Below are positions 26,181-36,059 of a stretch of DNA of 64,000 nucleotides, piece after piece. Positions within the stretch are counted from its first letter, which is position 1. Every line of letters begins with the position of its first letter. This DNA is from UBA5614 sp963667535 (lineage in GTDB: Bacteria; Cloacimonadota; Cloacimonadia; Cloacimonadales; Cloacimonadaceae). Location of the stretch: assembly GCA_963667535.2 (NCBI GenBank), contig CAXXDU010000002.1, forward strand, positions 3,372,227 through 3,436,226, in the 5' to 3' direction. Under the pieces are notes generated by a model. That model made no database searches and had not been told where the DNA came from. It worked only from the letters and a program-made list of their open reading frames with translations. A program made the position numbers and the translations under genes.

Positions 26181-27383
26181 ATGAAAATACTGGTGCTCAA
26201 TTGCGGAAGCTCGTCCATAAAGTACCAATTCATCAAAATGGAAACCAAAGAAGTGATGGCAGAAGGTATTGCTGAGAAAATCGGTGAAGATATTGCCTTG
26301 TTTACCTACAAAAGCCCTGCTTACACCAAAAAGAAAAGAGAAATGGTGATAGATAATCATGAGGCAGGCTTGCAATTAATCCTAAATTCACTAAAAGATG
26401 AAACTAATGGTGTAATCAAAGATTTTAGTGAGATAGATGCTGTGGGACACCGTCTGGTGCATGCCGGAGAGTATTATTCCGATACAGTTAAAATTGACGA
26501 CCATGTGATAGCTGTCATGCAGGATTGCGTTGCACTTGCTCCCTTACATAATCCCGCTAACCTGGAGGGTGTGGCTGCCGTAAAAAAAGAACTACCCAAT
26601 GTTCCGCAATGCGGAGTATTTGACACAGCATTTCATCAGACCATGCTTCCCCATGTCTATTTATATCCTCTGCCTTTGGAGATGTATACTAAGCACAAGA
26701 TACGCAGATATGGCTTTCACGGCACTTCTCATAAATACGTAAGTCTCAAGGCTGCAGAATATCTGAATAAAGACATCAAAGACATGAAGATAATCACTTG
26801 TCATCTGGGCAATGGCGCTTCCATTACAGCAATTAAGGGTGGCAAATCAGTTGACACATCCATGGGCTTTACACCATTGGAAGGCTTGATGATGGGTACA
26901 CGTTGCGGAGACCTTGACCCCGCCATACCTTTGCACATGATGCAGCAACTGCATATGAGTGTGGAAGAAGTGAATACCATGCTCAACAAAAAAAGCGGTA
27001 TGCTGGGCTTATCACACCTGTCCAATGATATGCGCACAATTGAAGATGAAATAGAAATAAAGAAGAACCCCAATGCTATTCAGGCACATGATGTATATTG
27101 CTACCGTCTGAAAAAATACATTGGCGCTTATTTTGCTGCTATGAATGGTTTGGATGTTTTGATATTTACAGGCGGTGTGGGTGAAAATATGCCCATAATG
27201 CGAGAGCAGGTTTGCCGCGATATGGATGCTTTGGGTATCAAGTTAAATCTTGAAGCCAACGCTAAATTCACAGATAAGATTGAGTTACTCAGCACTCCTG
27301 ATTCCAGAGTTACAGTACTCAAAATACCAACAAATGAAGAACTTATGATTGCAATGGAGACCCAGCGCATTCTGACAAACTGA
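26181..27383 (+). CDS. ackA: Acetate kinase
   Basis: Catalyses acetyl phosphate + ADP to acetate + ATP, the substrate-level phosphorylation step of fermenting bacteria. It has 400 residues, the standard length. Both family signatures are visible: MKILVLNCGSSSIKYQFI at the N-terminus and GFDTAF-type sequence (QCGVFDTAFHQTM), followed by RYGFHGTSHKYV, CHLGNGASITAI, MGFTPLEGLMMGTRCGD and FTGGVGEN. RBS GAAGAGGT precedes the ATG. No phosphate acetyltransferase gene is adjacent. It fits as the energy-yielding end of a fermentation that could be fed by the purine locus upstream, but it has its own promoter and is a common housekeeping gene. Confidence 0.97.
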   Translation: MKILVLNCGSSSIKYQFIKMETKEVMAEGIAEKIGEDIALFTYKSPAYTKKKREMVIDNHEAGLQLILNSLKDETNGVIKDFSEIDAVGHRLVHAGEYYSDTVKIDDHVIAVMQDCVALAPLHNPANLEGVAAVKKELPNVPQCGVFDTAFHQTMLPHVYLYPLPLEMYTKHKIRRYGFHGTSHKYVSLKAAEYLNKDIKDMKIITCHLGNGASITAIKGGKSVDTSMGFTPLEGLMMGTRCGDLDPAIPLHMMQQLHMSVEEVNTMLNKKSGMLGLSHLSNDMRTIEDEIEIKKNPNAIQAHDVYCYRLKKYIGAYFAAMNGLDVLIFTGGVGENMPIMREQVCRDMDALGIKLNLEANAKFTDKIELLSTPDSRVTVLKIPTNEELMIAMETQRILTN

Positions 27384-27393
27384 TAGGAAAAAG

Positions 27394-30267
27394 ATGATGA
27401 CAGACAGCATTTACCAGAAGCTCTTTGATGAATCCCCAGTATCCATCTGGATAGAAGACTTCTCGGGAATACATAAGTATGTGGAAAACCTGCGTCAACA
27501 AAACGTTCAGGATTTAAGAGCTTACTTTAACACGTATCCGGAAAAACTATTAGAATGTATTCTGCTGCTACGAGTCATTGACGTTAATAAAACTACTCTG
27601 TCACTATATCACGCAAATAGCAAAGAACAACTGCTGGAGTCTATGCCCAATAACTTTGGTCAGGAAGCCATACCATGTCTGCTAGAAACTGTTATCGCTA
27701 TCAGCAATGGTGCACATCATTTTGAAGGACATGGGATTAATTACCGGCTGGATGGTAAGAAAATCTACATCAGGTTGAACTGGACTATTTCAGGAACCGG
27801 AGCAAATGCCTATGACTATGTTATCGTGGCAATCCAGGATATAACCACTCAGTATCAATATCAAACAGAAATGGAAGAAAGGGAAACTCTCTTCCGTTGC
27901 ATCTTTGAGCAGTCTTCAGAAGGTATCGTCATCTTGCAAAAAGATGGAAAAGTAATTCTTATGAATGACTCATTTGGTAAAATGCTGGGAGTAAAGACCA
28001 TTGATGTAATAGGCAAACCGATTTGGGAAATTGAAAACATTTTTGTATCCAATGTTCAGATCAGTCAACAGTTTGTCCTGGGAGAACACAGAATCAAGGA
28101 AATCCTTCATCATTCTCCCTCAAAGCCGATGGACATGGAATTCCAGTTCTTTGATAATCACCATAAGCTGCATGTTTATAAACAGACATTGGTACCTATC
28201 ATAACAAGCGGAGAACCGATATTCGCACTTTTAATATCGGATATTACAGCGTCCAAACGTTCAGAAATAATCACTAACATCATGCACCAAATCAGTCATG
28301 CCATAAATGTAACTGACTCGCTGGATGATTTGTACGAGCTGATACACCAAGCGTTATCACAGCTATTAGAAGTTAAAAATCTGTTCATAGCCCAATATGA
28401 TAAAAAAAGCAATCTGATTACGTTTCCCTATATGGTCGACCAGATTGCACTTGATAATTCTCCAGTTGAAGCTGATAACTCCAATTCGCTAACCGCACAG
28501 CTTATCTCTGAAGCAAAGACACTTTTGCTGAATGAAGACGATATCTACCGCCGGATTGGCAAGAATGTCATTGGCGCTATGTGCCAGAACTGGCTGGGAA
28601 TACCTTTGATTATTTCCGGAGATGTGATTGGAGCTATTGTCTTACAAAGCTATGATAAACCCGATCAATATGATGAAGAAGATAAAGTTTTGCTGGAATC
28701 AATCTCTGAGCACATTGCTTATGCTTTGCAGAAAAAGCAATCCGACGAATCTATCGCTGTGCTTATCCAGGCAATCGAACAAGCCGGTGACGGTATTATT
28801 ATCTTCACTCCCGAAGGTTTCATCAGATATGTAAACACCATATTCGAGAAAATCACTGGATACAACAGAAATGAGCTGCTGGATAAGCCTTTTGAATTTC
28901 TGCCTTTTGAGCCCAGTAACCGTGATGAAATGCAACGCCAGTGGATTAGAGTGCGCAGCTCTCAACCCTGGCATGGCAAAATAGAGATGGTTCGTAAAGA
29001 TAACCAGAGAATAACTCTGGATATGGTTGTAAAGCCTGTAATTGACCAGGAAGGAAAGCTCTCCAGTATCATTGCAAGTTGCAATGATATCACTTATCAG
29101 CTGTTACGTGATGAACAAATGCAACGAGTGCAGAAACTGGAAGCTATCGGTCGCCTGACTGGCGGCATTGCTCACGATTATAATAATATCCTGAGCGCGA
29201 TTATAGGCTACACAGAGCTTGCTAATGATGATGTTGACCAGAATTCCGAAACTGCCCACAATTTGTCTGAGGTGTTAAAGTCAGCTACCAGAGCCAAGGA
29301 AATGATTCAGAGTTTGATTGCCTTCAGCCGCCAGGAAGAAAGTAAAACTGAAGTGATTGATTTTGTTGACCATGTCAAAGAAGCATCCAGATTCCTGAAG
29401 TCATATCTGCCGCGCTCAGTTATTATCAAAGAGCAATATCAGGCAGATAATGTAACTGTTTTAGCTGTTCCCGGTCAGATGCACCAGATTCTGATAAATC
29501 TTGGAACCAATGCCATGCAAGCCATGAGTAATGAGAGCGGCATTATCCATATTCAGGTGGATACGATTGCTTTTGCCAGCAAGGATATGATAGCCTATCC
29601 TGAACTTGAACAATGCCATTATGTCCGGCTGAAAGTTTCTGACAATGGAGAAGGCATTGATCAGTCTATTATTGATCGTATCTTTGACCCATATTTTACC
29701 ACCAAGGCTTCAAATCTGGGAACCGGACTTGGTCTCTCCATCGTTCATAGTATCGTTCAATCCCATCATGGAGCTATCAGAGTTGAAGCCAATAGTGAGA
29801 AAGGCACGACCTTTATCGTTCTCCTTCCTCAATACAATGCAGTTTCATGGCCTCCCTCCACTCTGGAAATAATTGATGAAAGCGATTTTAGCGGAACTGA
29901 ACGTATCATGTTCATTGATGATGAACCCATGTTGGTTAATGTATTCAGGCAAGGATTAATGAAGCTTGGTTACAAAGTCGACGGATTCACAGATCCCAGA
30001 AAAGCATTGGAATATTTTCAGGGTAATTGTGATAATATAAATCTGGTCATCACAGATACAACGATGCCATATATCAATGGAATTGAATTAGCTGTCAGGA
30101 TGTTGCAAAGATGCCCCAGACTTCCGGTTATTCTCTGCACAGGCTTTACAACTTTGATATCGGCGGAAGAAGCTGCCAGAAAAGGCATCAGTGACTTCAT
30201 TATGAAACCCTATAAAACCAAAGACCTTGCTGCCCGAATCAGGCACCTTCTCGATAAAACTGATTGA
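27394..30267 (+). CDS. PAS/GAF hybrid sensor histidine kinase
   Basis: Soluble sensor kinase of 957 residues without membrane segments, so it probably senses a cytoplasmic signal. Order of domains: PAS-like region (about 1-150), PAS (155-290), GAF (300-447), PAS (450-570), HisKA dimerisation domain with phosphoacceptor H594 in GGIAHDYNNIL, HATPase_c (about 680-800; SDNGEGID, FDPYFTTK, GTGLGLSIVHSI) and a C-terminal receiver with MFIDDEP and phosphoacceptor D888 in ITDTTMP. This is the usual hybrid class with an attached receiver; no separate response regulator is adjacent. It starts 10 nt after acetate kinase and is likely co-transcribed with it, suggesting a link to acetyl phosphate or redox state, which is inference only. 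Confidence 0.93.
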   Translation: MMTDSIYQKLFDESPVSIWIEDFSGIHKYVENLRQQNVQDLRAYFNTYPEKLLECILLLRVIDVNKTTLSLYHANSKEQLLESMPNNFGQEAIPCLLETVIAISNGAHHFEGHGINYRLDGKKIYIRLNWTISGTGANAYDYVIVAIQDITTQYQYQTEMEERETLFRCIFEQSSEGIVILQKDGKVILMNDSFGKMLGVKTIDVIGKPIWEIENIFVSNVQISQQFVLGEHRIKEILHHSPSKPMDMEFQFFDNHHKLHVYKQTLVPIITSGEPIFALLISDITASKRSEIITNIMHQISHAINVTDSLDDLYELIHQALSQLLEVKNLFIAQYDKKSNLITFPYMVDQIALDNSPVEADNSNSLTAQLISEAKTLLLNEDDIYRRIGKNVIGAMCQNWLGIPLIISGDVIGAIVLQSYDKPDQYDEEDKVLLESISEHIAYALQKKQSDESIAVLIQAIEQAGDGIIIFTPEGFIRYVNTIFEKITGYNRNELLDKPFEFLPFEPSNRDEMQRQWIRVRSSQPWHGKIEMVRKDNQRITLDMVVKPVIDQEGKLSSIIASCNDITYQLLRDEQMQRVQKLEAIGRLTGGIAHDYNNILSAIIGYTELANDDVDQNSETAHNLSEVLKSATRAKEMIQSLIAFSRQEESKTEVIDFVDHVKEASRFLKSYLPRSVIIKEQYQADNVTVLAVPGQMHQILINLGTNAMQAMSNESGIIHIQVDTIAFASKDMIAYPELEQCHYVRLKVSDNGEGIDQSIIDRIFDPYFTTKASNLGTGLGLSIVHSIVQSHHGAIRVEANSEKGTTFIVLLPQYNAVSWPPSTLEIIDESDFSGTERIMFIDDEPMLVNVFRQGLMKLGYKVDGFTDPRKALEYFQGNCDNINLVITDTTMPYINGIELAVRMLQRCPRLPVILCTGFTTLISAEEAARKGISDFIMKPYKTKDLAARIRHLLDKTD

Positions 30268-30291
30268 TTAAGGGCAGTAAAGCAGGCTAGT

Positions 30292-30552
30292 ATGAGAATA
30301 GACCTTTTATTAAATAAGATATGTCTGACCAAGACACGTACAATTGCCAAGAATGCTTGTGATAAAAATCTGGTCTGGATAAATCAGAAACATGCCAAAG
30401 CCAGCCAGGATGTAAAAGCAGATGATATAATCCGCTTAGACCTATACGGATTCAGACACGAAATCCAGATTCTGGAAATCCCCCTTGGCAATGTAGCCAA
30501 GAAAGACGCCACCAAATACTATAATCTCATCAGTAAAATCATTATTGAGTAA
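30292..30552 (+). CDS. S4-domain RNA-binding protein
   Basis: Protein of 86 residues built almost wholly of an S4 domain: MRIDLLLNKICLTKTRTIAKNAC, VWINQKHAKASQDVKADDII. Related proteins are Hsp15 and RqcP, which bind stalled 50S subunits in ribosome quality control; assignment to either is not possible from sequence alone. It begins 24 nt after the histidine kinase, and its last bases overlap the TTG start of the next gene, so the four genes from 26181 may form one unit. Confidence 0.82.
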   Translation: MRIDLLLNKICLTKTRTIAKNACDKNLVWINQKHAKASQDVKADDIIRLDLYGFRHEIQILEIPLGNVAKKDATKYYNLISKIIIE

Positions 30553-31555
30553 TAACAATTTGTTAGACCGCATACGCTATATCCTGATAATTGCCATCCT
30601 GTTGGGTAGTACTTCTCTGTTTTCCATTGACTGGGTAAAATGGCGTTATGGAGATATTCGGGTTTGGGCTGCTCCCAAAGACACTGCTTATGCAAATATC
30701 ATAGTAAAAAGACTTCATCAGCGCATTAATGCTTTTCAAATGGAATTGGGAGTCTATCCGATAAGTCCGCTATACATAAAAATCCTTCCCAACCGGATGG
30801 AGTATCGGATGCTGACAGGTGGTAAAGGCAAGATAGTGGAATCCAGCGAGGCTTTTTATTCACCAGGGGATAGAGTTATCTATGTTCGCAGCCCTGATCA
30901 GCTGCCACTGGAAAGCTATGATACCGTACTCATGCATGAATACATTCACTGGTTTCTGGATGAGACTCTGGAAAATGTACCACTATGGTTTCATGAAGGT
31001 ATGGCAGCTTACTATTCAGGCCAGTTTGGCTTTCAGAGTTATTATAACTTTTCGAGATATAGGTTTTGGGGATTCAGACTTTCTCTAAACGATATGACAG
31101 CTCATTACCCGGCAGATAGAGGCTACTGGGAAATGTTTTATCTTACTTCCTCTTTTGCCATAGATAATCTTCAATCCCGGCACAACCTGCAATGGCAGGA
31201 TTTCTGGGATAGAATTGGCTTTGTTTATAACCGTTCTGCTAATAGAATTATCATGAAAACAGATTTTATCGGGGTATTCAATGCTTCCTTCAGAATGTCA
31301 CTCTATACTTACAGTAAGCAATTTGATAAAACTCTGGGCAGATTTACCTGGCAATTCCCTCTTGTTGGTATAAATGCTATCATCTTTTCTCTGCTCCCGT
31401 TTGTTTTATTTGCTGCATGGCTAAAAAGCAGGCGTAAAATGAAGAGCATGGCTGATCAGGTAAACACTCTGCCTGATGAAGATATCTATTCAGAAGAAGA
31501 AACATCTGAATCTGAAGATACTGATACAGCAGAGACTCCGGAAGAAGAGAAATAA
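30545..31555 (+). CDS. Membrane-anchored gluzincin (peptidase MA-like)
   Basis: Putative metallopeptidase of 336 residues. The start is a TTG at 30545 overlapping the preceding gene; no ATG is available before the signal segment. Residues 10-27 are a signal anchor, residues about 275-294 a second membrane segment, so the catalytic domain lies outside the cytoplasm and a short acidic tail (rich in E, D, S, T) lies at the C-terminus. HEYIH (131-135) and the downstream WFHEGMA with E151 are the zinc-binding and catalytic residues of the MA clan, as in the peptidase MA-like superfamily. The substrate is not known. Similar proteins are found as single genes in Cloacimonadota and Bacteroidota-type genomes, as far as can be recalled. 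Confidence 0.78.
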   Translation: MSNNNLLDRIRYILIIAILLGSTSLFSIDWVKWRYGDIRVWAAPKDTAYANIIVKRLHQRINAFQMELGVYPISPLYIKILPNRMEYRMLTGGKGKIVESSEAFYSPGDRVIYVRSPDQLPLESYDTVLMHEYIHWFLDETLENVPLWFHEGMAAYYSGQFGFQSYYNFSRYRFWGFRLSLNDMTAHYPADRGYWEMFYLTSSFAIDNLQSRHNLQWQDFWDRIGFVYNRSANRIIMKTDFIGVFNASFRMSLYTYSKQFDKTLGRFTWQFPLVGINAIIFSLLPFVLFAAWLKSRRKMKSMADQVNTLPDEDIYSEEETSESEDTDTAETPEEEK

Positions 31556-32009
31556 TGAATTAATAAACCAGATGTTAATGAAATAGCAACCCCAACCCGG
31601 TTTTTATTGGAACATAACAATTACCTAAGTATTTGCACTGTATGGATTACAACTCAACATCAAATGAAAAGTTAAAATTGTTTATTAATTTTTACGTTTT
31701 GTTTTTGCAAATCGTTGGTAATGGATTAATCTTTATACATACATTATTATGTATTTTTTTTTGATTGTAAGCGTAAATATGCCAGTTGAATAAAAAACTT
31801 ACTTGACAAGAGATAATGTTAAGAGATAAAGGCTTTAAATTTCTAACTGGTTTAACTTAGGAAAATTTTCGAATAGTGTGATTGATGAAGTGTAGTGTCT
31901 TCAGATATCAAAGCTAACCTCGAAAGGGTGAAAACATAGTTGAGTTAAATTTAGAAAACAGAGCGGGTCATTCGACTTTAATCCGCTCAAAAAAAGGAGT
32001 GATTTACTC
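31556..32009 (+). promoter_or_regulatory. Gene-free region with possible structured leader
   Basis: No protein gene is seen. The right half has TTGACA at 31803 with a weak GATAAA 16 nt downstream as a possible promoter, then about 170 nt of untranslated leader. Just before the ribosome binding site there is an inverted repeat GAGCGG (31961) / CCGCTC (31983). A match to a known riboswitch was not recognised. The left half is AT-rich with nothing visible. Confidence 0.4.
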
Positions 32010-32453
32010 ATGAAAAGTAGAATTTATCTAATCAAGAAAGACACAACTGACTTTCAGGTTATATTCTTTGGCTGCAATTTCGTTGATATCTTCTTTAATG
32101 GCGTAGAAGGTTTTAAGAGATTGATATACAAGAAGAATCCAAACAGACCTGAACCTGCAGTTCCAAACTATCCGATTGTACATCATGCAATCAATGTAAC
32201 CGGCAAAAATTACGAAGCCATGTTTACTGAATGGATGCGTGAATTGTTGAATTTGACTCTTGAGAATCAATATATACCGTTAGCCGTTGATTCAATTAAA
32301 GTCGAAGACACTTCAATTGAAACGCAGATATCTTTCCGAAAGGCAATGAAGAGAGATAAGCTCAATGTTCCAATTAAGGCTGTTGTTTATCAACCTGCTA
32401 AATTGGAAAAGATCAAATCCGGTTATCAAATCACAGTCGTTTTCGACGTATAA
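32010..32453 (+). CDS. Archease-like protein
   Basis: Protein of 147 residues resembling archease, the activator of the RNA ligase RtcB. The C-terminal half fits best: YEAMFTEWMRELLNLT (ligand-side helix), then PIKAVVYQPAKLEKIKSGYQ and ITVVFDV, equivalent to the typical EIKAVTYH...VIFDI ending. The N-terminal DHTADIG motif of archeases is only partly kept (KKDTTDFQVIF) and the segment up to residue 60 is divergent, so the calcium/metal-binding residues may be incomplete. No rtcB gene is in the window. The gene has GGAG ten bases before its ATG and stands alone, convergent with the copper ATPase gene seven bases away. Confidence 0.65.
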   Translation: MKSRIYLIKKDTTDFQVIFFGCNFVDIFFNGVEGFKRLIYKKNPNRPEPAVPNYPIVHHAINVTGKNYEAMFTEWMRELLNLTLENQYIPLAVDSIKVEDTSIETQISFRKAMKRDKLNVPIKAVVYQPAKLEKIKSGYQITVVFDV

Positions 32454-32460
32454 GCATAGC

Positions 32461-34701
32461 TCATAGTTTTACCTTTCTTAGCAAATTGGCGTTGGTGACA
32501 ACAGTTATAGAACTTGTCGCCATCGCCATTTCTGCAATAACAGGATGCAAAAGCCCCATCACCGCCAGAGGAATAGCAATCAGATTATAAAAGAAAGCCC
32601 AAAACAGGTTTTGCTTTATCTTTCTGAAAGTAGCTCTTGATAGTTTGATTGCAACAATAAGCGCTGTAAGCTCACTTCTGACAATCGTAATATCAGCTGC
32701 TTCCATGGCAATATCCGTGCCCTGCCCCATTGCAATGCCAATATCGGCTTGTTTCAAAGCAGGAGCATCATTAATCCCATCGCCTACCATTGCCACAGCG
32801 CCTAATTGAGATTGCAAATTTCGTATCTGAATAGCTTTGTTTTCGGGTAATACATTCGCCAGAACATGCTCAATCCCGCATTGTTTGGCTATTGCCAAAG
32901 CTACTGTTTCATTATCGCCACTCAACATAACCGACTTTATGCCCAGATTCCTGAGTTCTTTTACTACTGCGGCTGCTTCCGGTTTGATTGTATCTGAGAC
33001 TAATAAACATCCGAGAACCTCGTCCTGATTTGCCAGGAAGATTCTTGTAGCATAAACAAACTGTGCCAAGGGTAAATCTCGTACTAAATTCTTTATGGAT
33101 ACACCCTGTTCGGCAATGTAATCCTCGCTTCCGGCATAGTATGTCTGTTTCTCAATCTCAGCCTGAATCCCTTTACCGGAAACAGACTTAAAGTTTTGAA
33201 TGGGAGAAAGTTCAATATTTCTTGCTTTGGCTGATTTCACTATTGTCCGGGATATCGGATGTTCAGAACCAGCCTCCAGAGATGCGCAAAGCCTTAGTAA
33301 ACTGTTTTCATCTGTGTTAATGGGAAGTAGTTTGATAAGCTCCGGTTTTCCATAAGTCAAAGTACCGGTCTTGTCAAAAACCATGACTTTGATATCTTTC
33401 ATCAGTTGCAAAGCTTCGCCATTCCGAATGAGGACTCCTTTTGCTGCTCCGATGCCACTGCCCACCATCAAAGCTGTCGGAGTTGCCAGACCCAATGCAC
33501 AAGGGCAGGCAATCACCAACACGGCAATCGTTGCCATTATCGCAGCGCCCAGCCTGTCCTGAGTAATAACTGCCCAGGGAATATAATCTATCAGCATCAG
33601 GCTTAATTGCTGCATTTTATCCGGATATATAATCCAGACCAGGAAGGTTATTCCTGCTAAAATCATAACTATCGGAACAAAAACTCCGGTGACTTTATCT
33701 GCCAGAACCTGAATGGGAACTTTTGAATGCTGAGCATCTTTGACCATTTTTACTATCTGAGCCAGAAAAGTATCCTTACCAATTTTTGTTGCTTTGATAA
33801 TGAGTCTGCCTTCCTGATTGATAGTCGCTCCCAGAACAGCATCTTCCTCTTTTCTGGTGACAGGCATAGCTTCACCTGTTGCCATGGATTCATCTATGCT
33901 GGAGACACCTTCAGTTATAATTCCGTCGGTAGGGATTTTGGAACCGGGCTTCACAATGAGTAAGTCACCCACTTTTATTTTATATGCAGGTATCTCATAT
34001 TCGATACCATCCTTCCAAAGGATTGCTGTTTTGGCACCCAGATTCATCAGTTTGCGGATAGCTTCACTGGCTTTGCCTTTTGCTCTGCTTTCCAGATAAC
34101 GCCCCGTGAGATGAAAAGCGATAATCATAGCAGCAATGCCGCTAAAGTCAGAAAGTGTAATCAACAGGGACAGCGGACCTGTGATGACTGCGGCAATAGT
34201 ACCCAAAGCTATCAGAACATCCATATTGGCAAGACCATGCCGCACTGATTTGAAGGCAGAAACATACACCTGCCAGGCAGGAATCAACATTGTTGCCAAA
34301 GACAGTGCAGTCATTACAAGAACATTGAGCACATGAGAAGCAAATAACATCTTACCCATGAACATGTGGGGAAACATAATTGCCATCACAATGATGGTAA
34401 GTACCCAGCCGATAATCATCTTGTGCAAAGCCTTTCTCTGGGCTTTTACATAGATATCCTCCTGCTCAGTATCCTCTTCAGGTGACGGAGTCTCTCTGAT
34501 TGTGAAGCCAATCCCGGTAATTGCATTTTCGAGCTTATCAGGTTTGACTTTACTGTCTTCATATTCAACTGAAGCTTCTTCCAGGGGGAGATTTACGTTT
34601 GCTGATATGACACCCGGTGTCTGGTTAAGCACTTTTTCCACACTTGCACTGCAACTGGCACAGTGCATCCCGTCTATACCGATGGTAATTGTTTGTTTCA
34701 T
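32461..34701 (-). CDS. copA: Copper-translocating P1B-type ATPase
   Basis: Cation pump of 746 residues. Residues 1-70 are a heavy-metal-associated domain with GMHCASC (C14, C17). There follow transmembrane helices with the transport motif CPCALGLATPTAL, the TGEAMPV actuator loop, the phosphorylation motif DKTGTLTYGKP, the SEHPISRTI histidine loop and VGDGINDAPALKQAD. The CPC motif and single CxxC domain mark a copper(I) exporter in the inner membrane. No copper chaperone or CopY/CueR regulator is adjacent. Upstream, at 34702-34781, the spacer has no feature of note. Confidence 0.93.
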   Translation of the reverse strand: MKQTITIGIDGMHCASCSASVEKVLNQTPGVISANVNLPLEEASVEYEDSKVKPDKLENAITGIGFTIRETPSPEEDTEQEDIYVKAQRKALHKMIIGWVLTIIVMAIMFPHMFMGKMLFASHVLNVLVMTALSLATMLIPAWQVYVSAFKSVRHGLANMDVLIALGTIAAVITGPLSLLITLSDFSGIAAMIIAFHLTGRYLESRAKGKASEAIRKLMNLGAKTAILWKDGIEYEIPAYKIKVGDLLIVKPGSKIPTDGIITEGVSSIDESMATGEAMPVTRKEEDAVLGATINQEGRLIIKATKIGKDTFLAQIVKMVKDAQHSKVPIQVLADKVTGVFVPIVMILAGITFLVWIIYPDKMQQLSLMLIDYIPWAVITQDRLGAAIMATIAVLVIACPCALGLATPTALMVGSGIGAAKGVLIRNGEALQLMKDIKVMVFDKTGTLTYGKPELIKLLPINTDENSLLRLCASLEAGSEHPISRTIVKSAKARNIELSPIQNFKSVSGKGIQAEIEKQTYYAGSEDYIAEQGVSIKNLVRDLPLAQFVYATRIFLANQDEVLGCLLVSDTIKPEAAAVVKELRNLGIKSVMLSGDNETVALAIAKQCGIEHVLANVLPENKAIQIRNLQSQLGAVAMVGDGINDAPALKQADIGIAMGQGTDIAMEAADITIVRSELTALIVAIKLSRATFRKIKQNLFWAFFYNLIAIPLAVMGLLHPVIAEMAMATSSITVVTNANLLRKVKL

Positions 34702-34781
34702 TTTGTCGCCTTTAAAGCTGCTAAGTTTACATATAGGATAATGCTATAGCTGGCATTATGCTAGTTTTGATTACTTTCATA

Positions 34782-35912
34782 TTAAATGCTCTCTGCAAGA
34801 AAACTATGATAATTGTGAGTTGACACGAGCTCAACAGATGCATGGGGATATGTATTTATAAACTGTTTGGACTTTATTTTTGTACCCGGATTCCATTTAA
34901 GCTCAAACCCTTTAATTTTATCTTCATACGTTTCGATATAATCTACTTCTGCCTGACTTAGACTACGCCAGAAGTAGCAATTACGGTTATAAAAGTGATT
35001 GGATAGATATTTGACCCGCTCAGATACAATATAATTCTCCCAAAGCTGACCAATATCATTGCGCAGATCAATTGTGCGGAAATCATTGATTAATGCATTT
35101 CTTATCCCGTTATCATAGAAATATATCTTGCGGCTGCGTTTGATTTCTCTTCTGTGATTGTTATTGTAATTTGGAAGCTTAAATATAATGTAAGCTTGTT
35201 CAAGCAATTGAATGTACTTCTGTACAGTCACCTGATCGGAAGAAGTCAATTGGGCTAGTTCTGTGTATGACACCTCAGACCCCATCTGCAAAGCCAATGC
35301 TCTCAATAGTTTTTCCACGAGTTCGGGTTTTCTCAAATCCTGAAAAGCAAAGATATCCTTATATAAATAGCTTCCGGTTAAGCTGCTCAAAAGCCTCTGC
35401 GCTTCCCCGGAATTAATGATAATATCCGGATACATACCGTACACTAATCTATTTGACAGAGACTTTTGTTCTTCCCACTGGCTATGATAGACAGACATTT
35501 CTTCAAACGATATTGGGAATAAATGATATTCATACTTTCTGCCCGTCAGCGGTTCATTGACTGAGTTTGATAATTCAAATGAAGAAGAGCCGGTTGCAAT
35601 TAGCTGAACATCAGGGAAATTATCCACAATCAGTTTTATGGTAATACCAATATTTTGTACTCTCTGTGCTTCATCAATAAGAACCAGTTTATGCAAACCG
35701 ACTAATGACCTCAGCTCCGTTAAAGACTGTGTAGATATTACATTTCTATCATTTGAGTCATCGCAATTTAGAAACAGTGATTTTTGCTGAATTTGGTCGT
35801 TAATTTGTTTAAGTAACGTTGTTTTACCACTTTGTCTCGGACCCAGAATCAGAATTGCTTTGCCTTTGTTCATGTTGATTAAAATATCTCTAAGTATAGC
35901 TCTGGAAATCAT
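34782..35912 (-). CDS. AAA ATPase with DUF4143 domain
   Basis: Protein of 376 residues in the AAA_14/DUF4143 family. The ATG at 35912 is preferred to a GTG two codons earlier because GAGG lies five bases before it. Walker A is ILGPRQSGKTTLLKQ, Walker B is LVLIDEAQRV, the sensor region ATGSSSFEL. The C-terminal half carries the family motifs YLYKDIFAFQDLRKPE, LAQLTSSDQVTVQKYI, SRKIYFYDNGIRNAL and the nuclease-like ending YFWRSLSQAEVDYIE with KGFELKWNP. These proteins are frequent in mobile parts of anaerobe genomes, often many copies per genome, and their role is unknown. Two 33-bp direct repeats lie upstream and may be its own regulatory sites. Confidence 0.88.
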   Translation of the reverse strand: MISRAILRDILINMNKGKAILILGPRQSGKTTLLKQINDQIQQKSLFLNCDDSNDRNVISTQSLTELRSLVGLHKLVLIDEAQRVQNIGITIKLIVDNFPDVQLIATGSSSFELSNSVNEPLTGRKYEYHLFPISFEEMSVYHSQWEEQKSLSNRLVYGMYPDIIINSGEAQRLLSSLTGSYLYKDIFAFQDLRKPELVEKLLRALALQMGSEVSYTELAQLTSSDQVTVQKYIQLLEQAYIIFKLPNYNNNHRREIKRSRKIYFYDNGIRNALINDFRTIDLRNDIGQLWENYIVSERVKYLSNHFYNRNCYFWRSLSQAEVDYIETYEDKIKGFELKWNPGTKIKSKQFINTYPHASVELVSTHNYHSFLAESI

Positions 35913-35971
35913 AATCACCTCAATTACATAATAATGAAGTTGGAATATCTGGCAAGCTAAATATGGTCATC

Positions 35972-36037
35972 ACATGATTATATTCATGCAATAGTGGCAT
36001 TATTACATGATTATACTCTTGTAATAATGGCTTTATG
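35972..36037. repeat. Two 33-bp direct repeats upstream of the DUF4143 gene
   Basis: Units start at 35972 (ACATGATTATATTCATGCAA) and 36005 (ACATGATTATACTCTTGTAA), with about seven differences in thirty. They lie 60-125 nt upstream of the start at 35912 and may be operators; alternatively they are only a tandem duplication. Confidence 0.55.
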
Positions 36038-36059
36038 GTATGGTGACTTTGCTATTGTT

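Noticed and set aside
31800..32009. Known riboswitch, for instance of the cyclic di-GMP type
   Set aside because: The conserved core sequences of that family were not found; only a short hairpin is visible.
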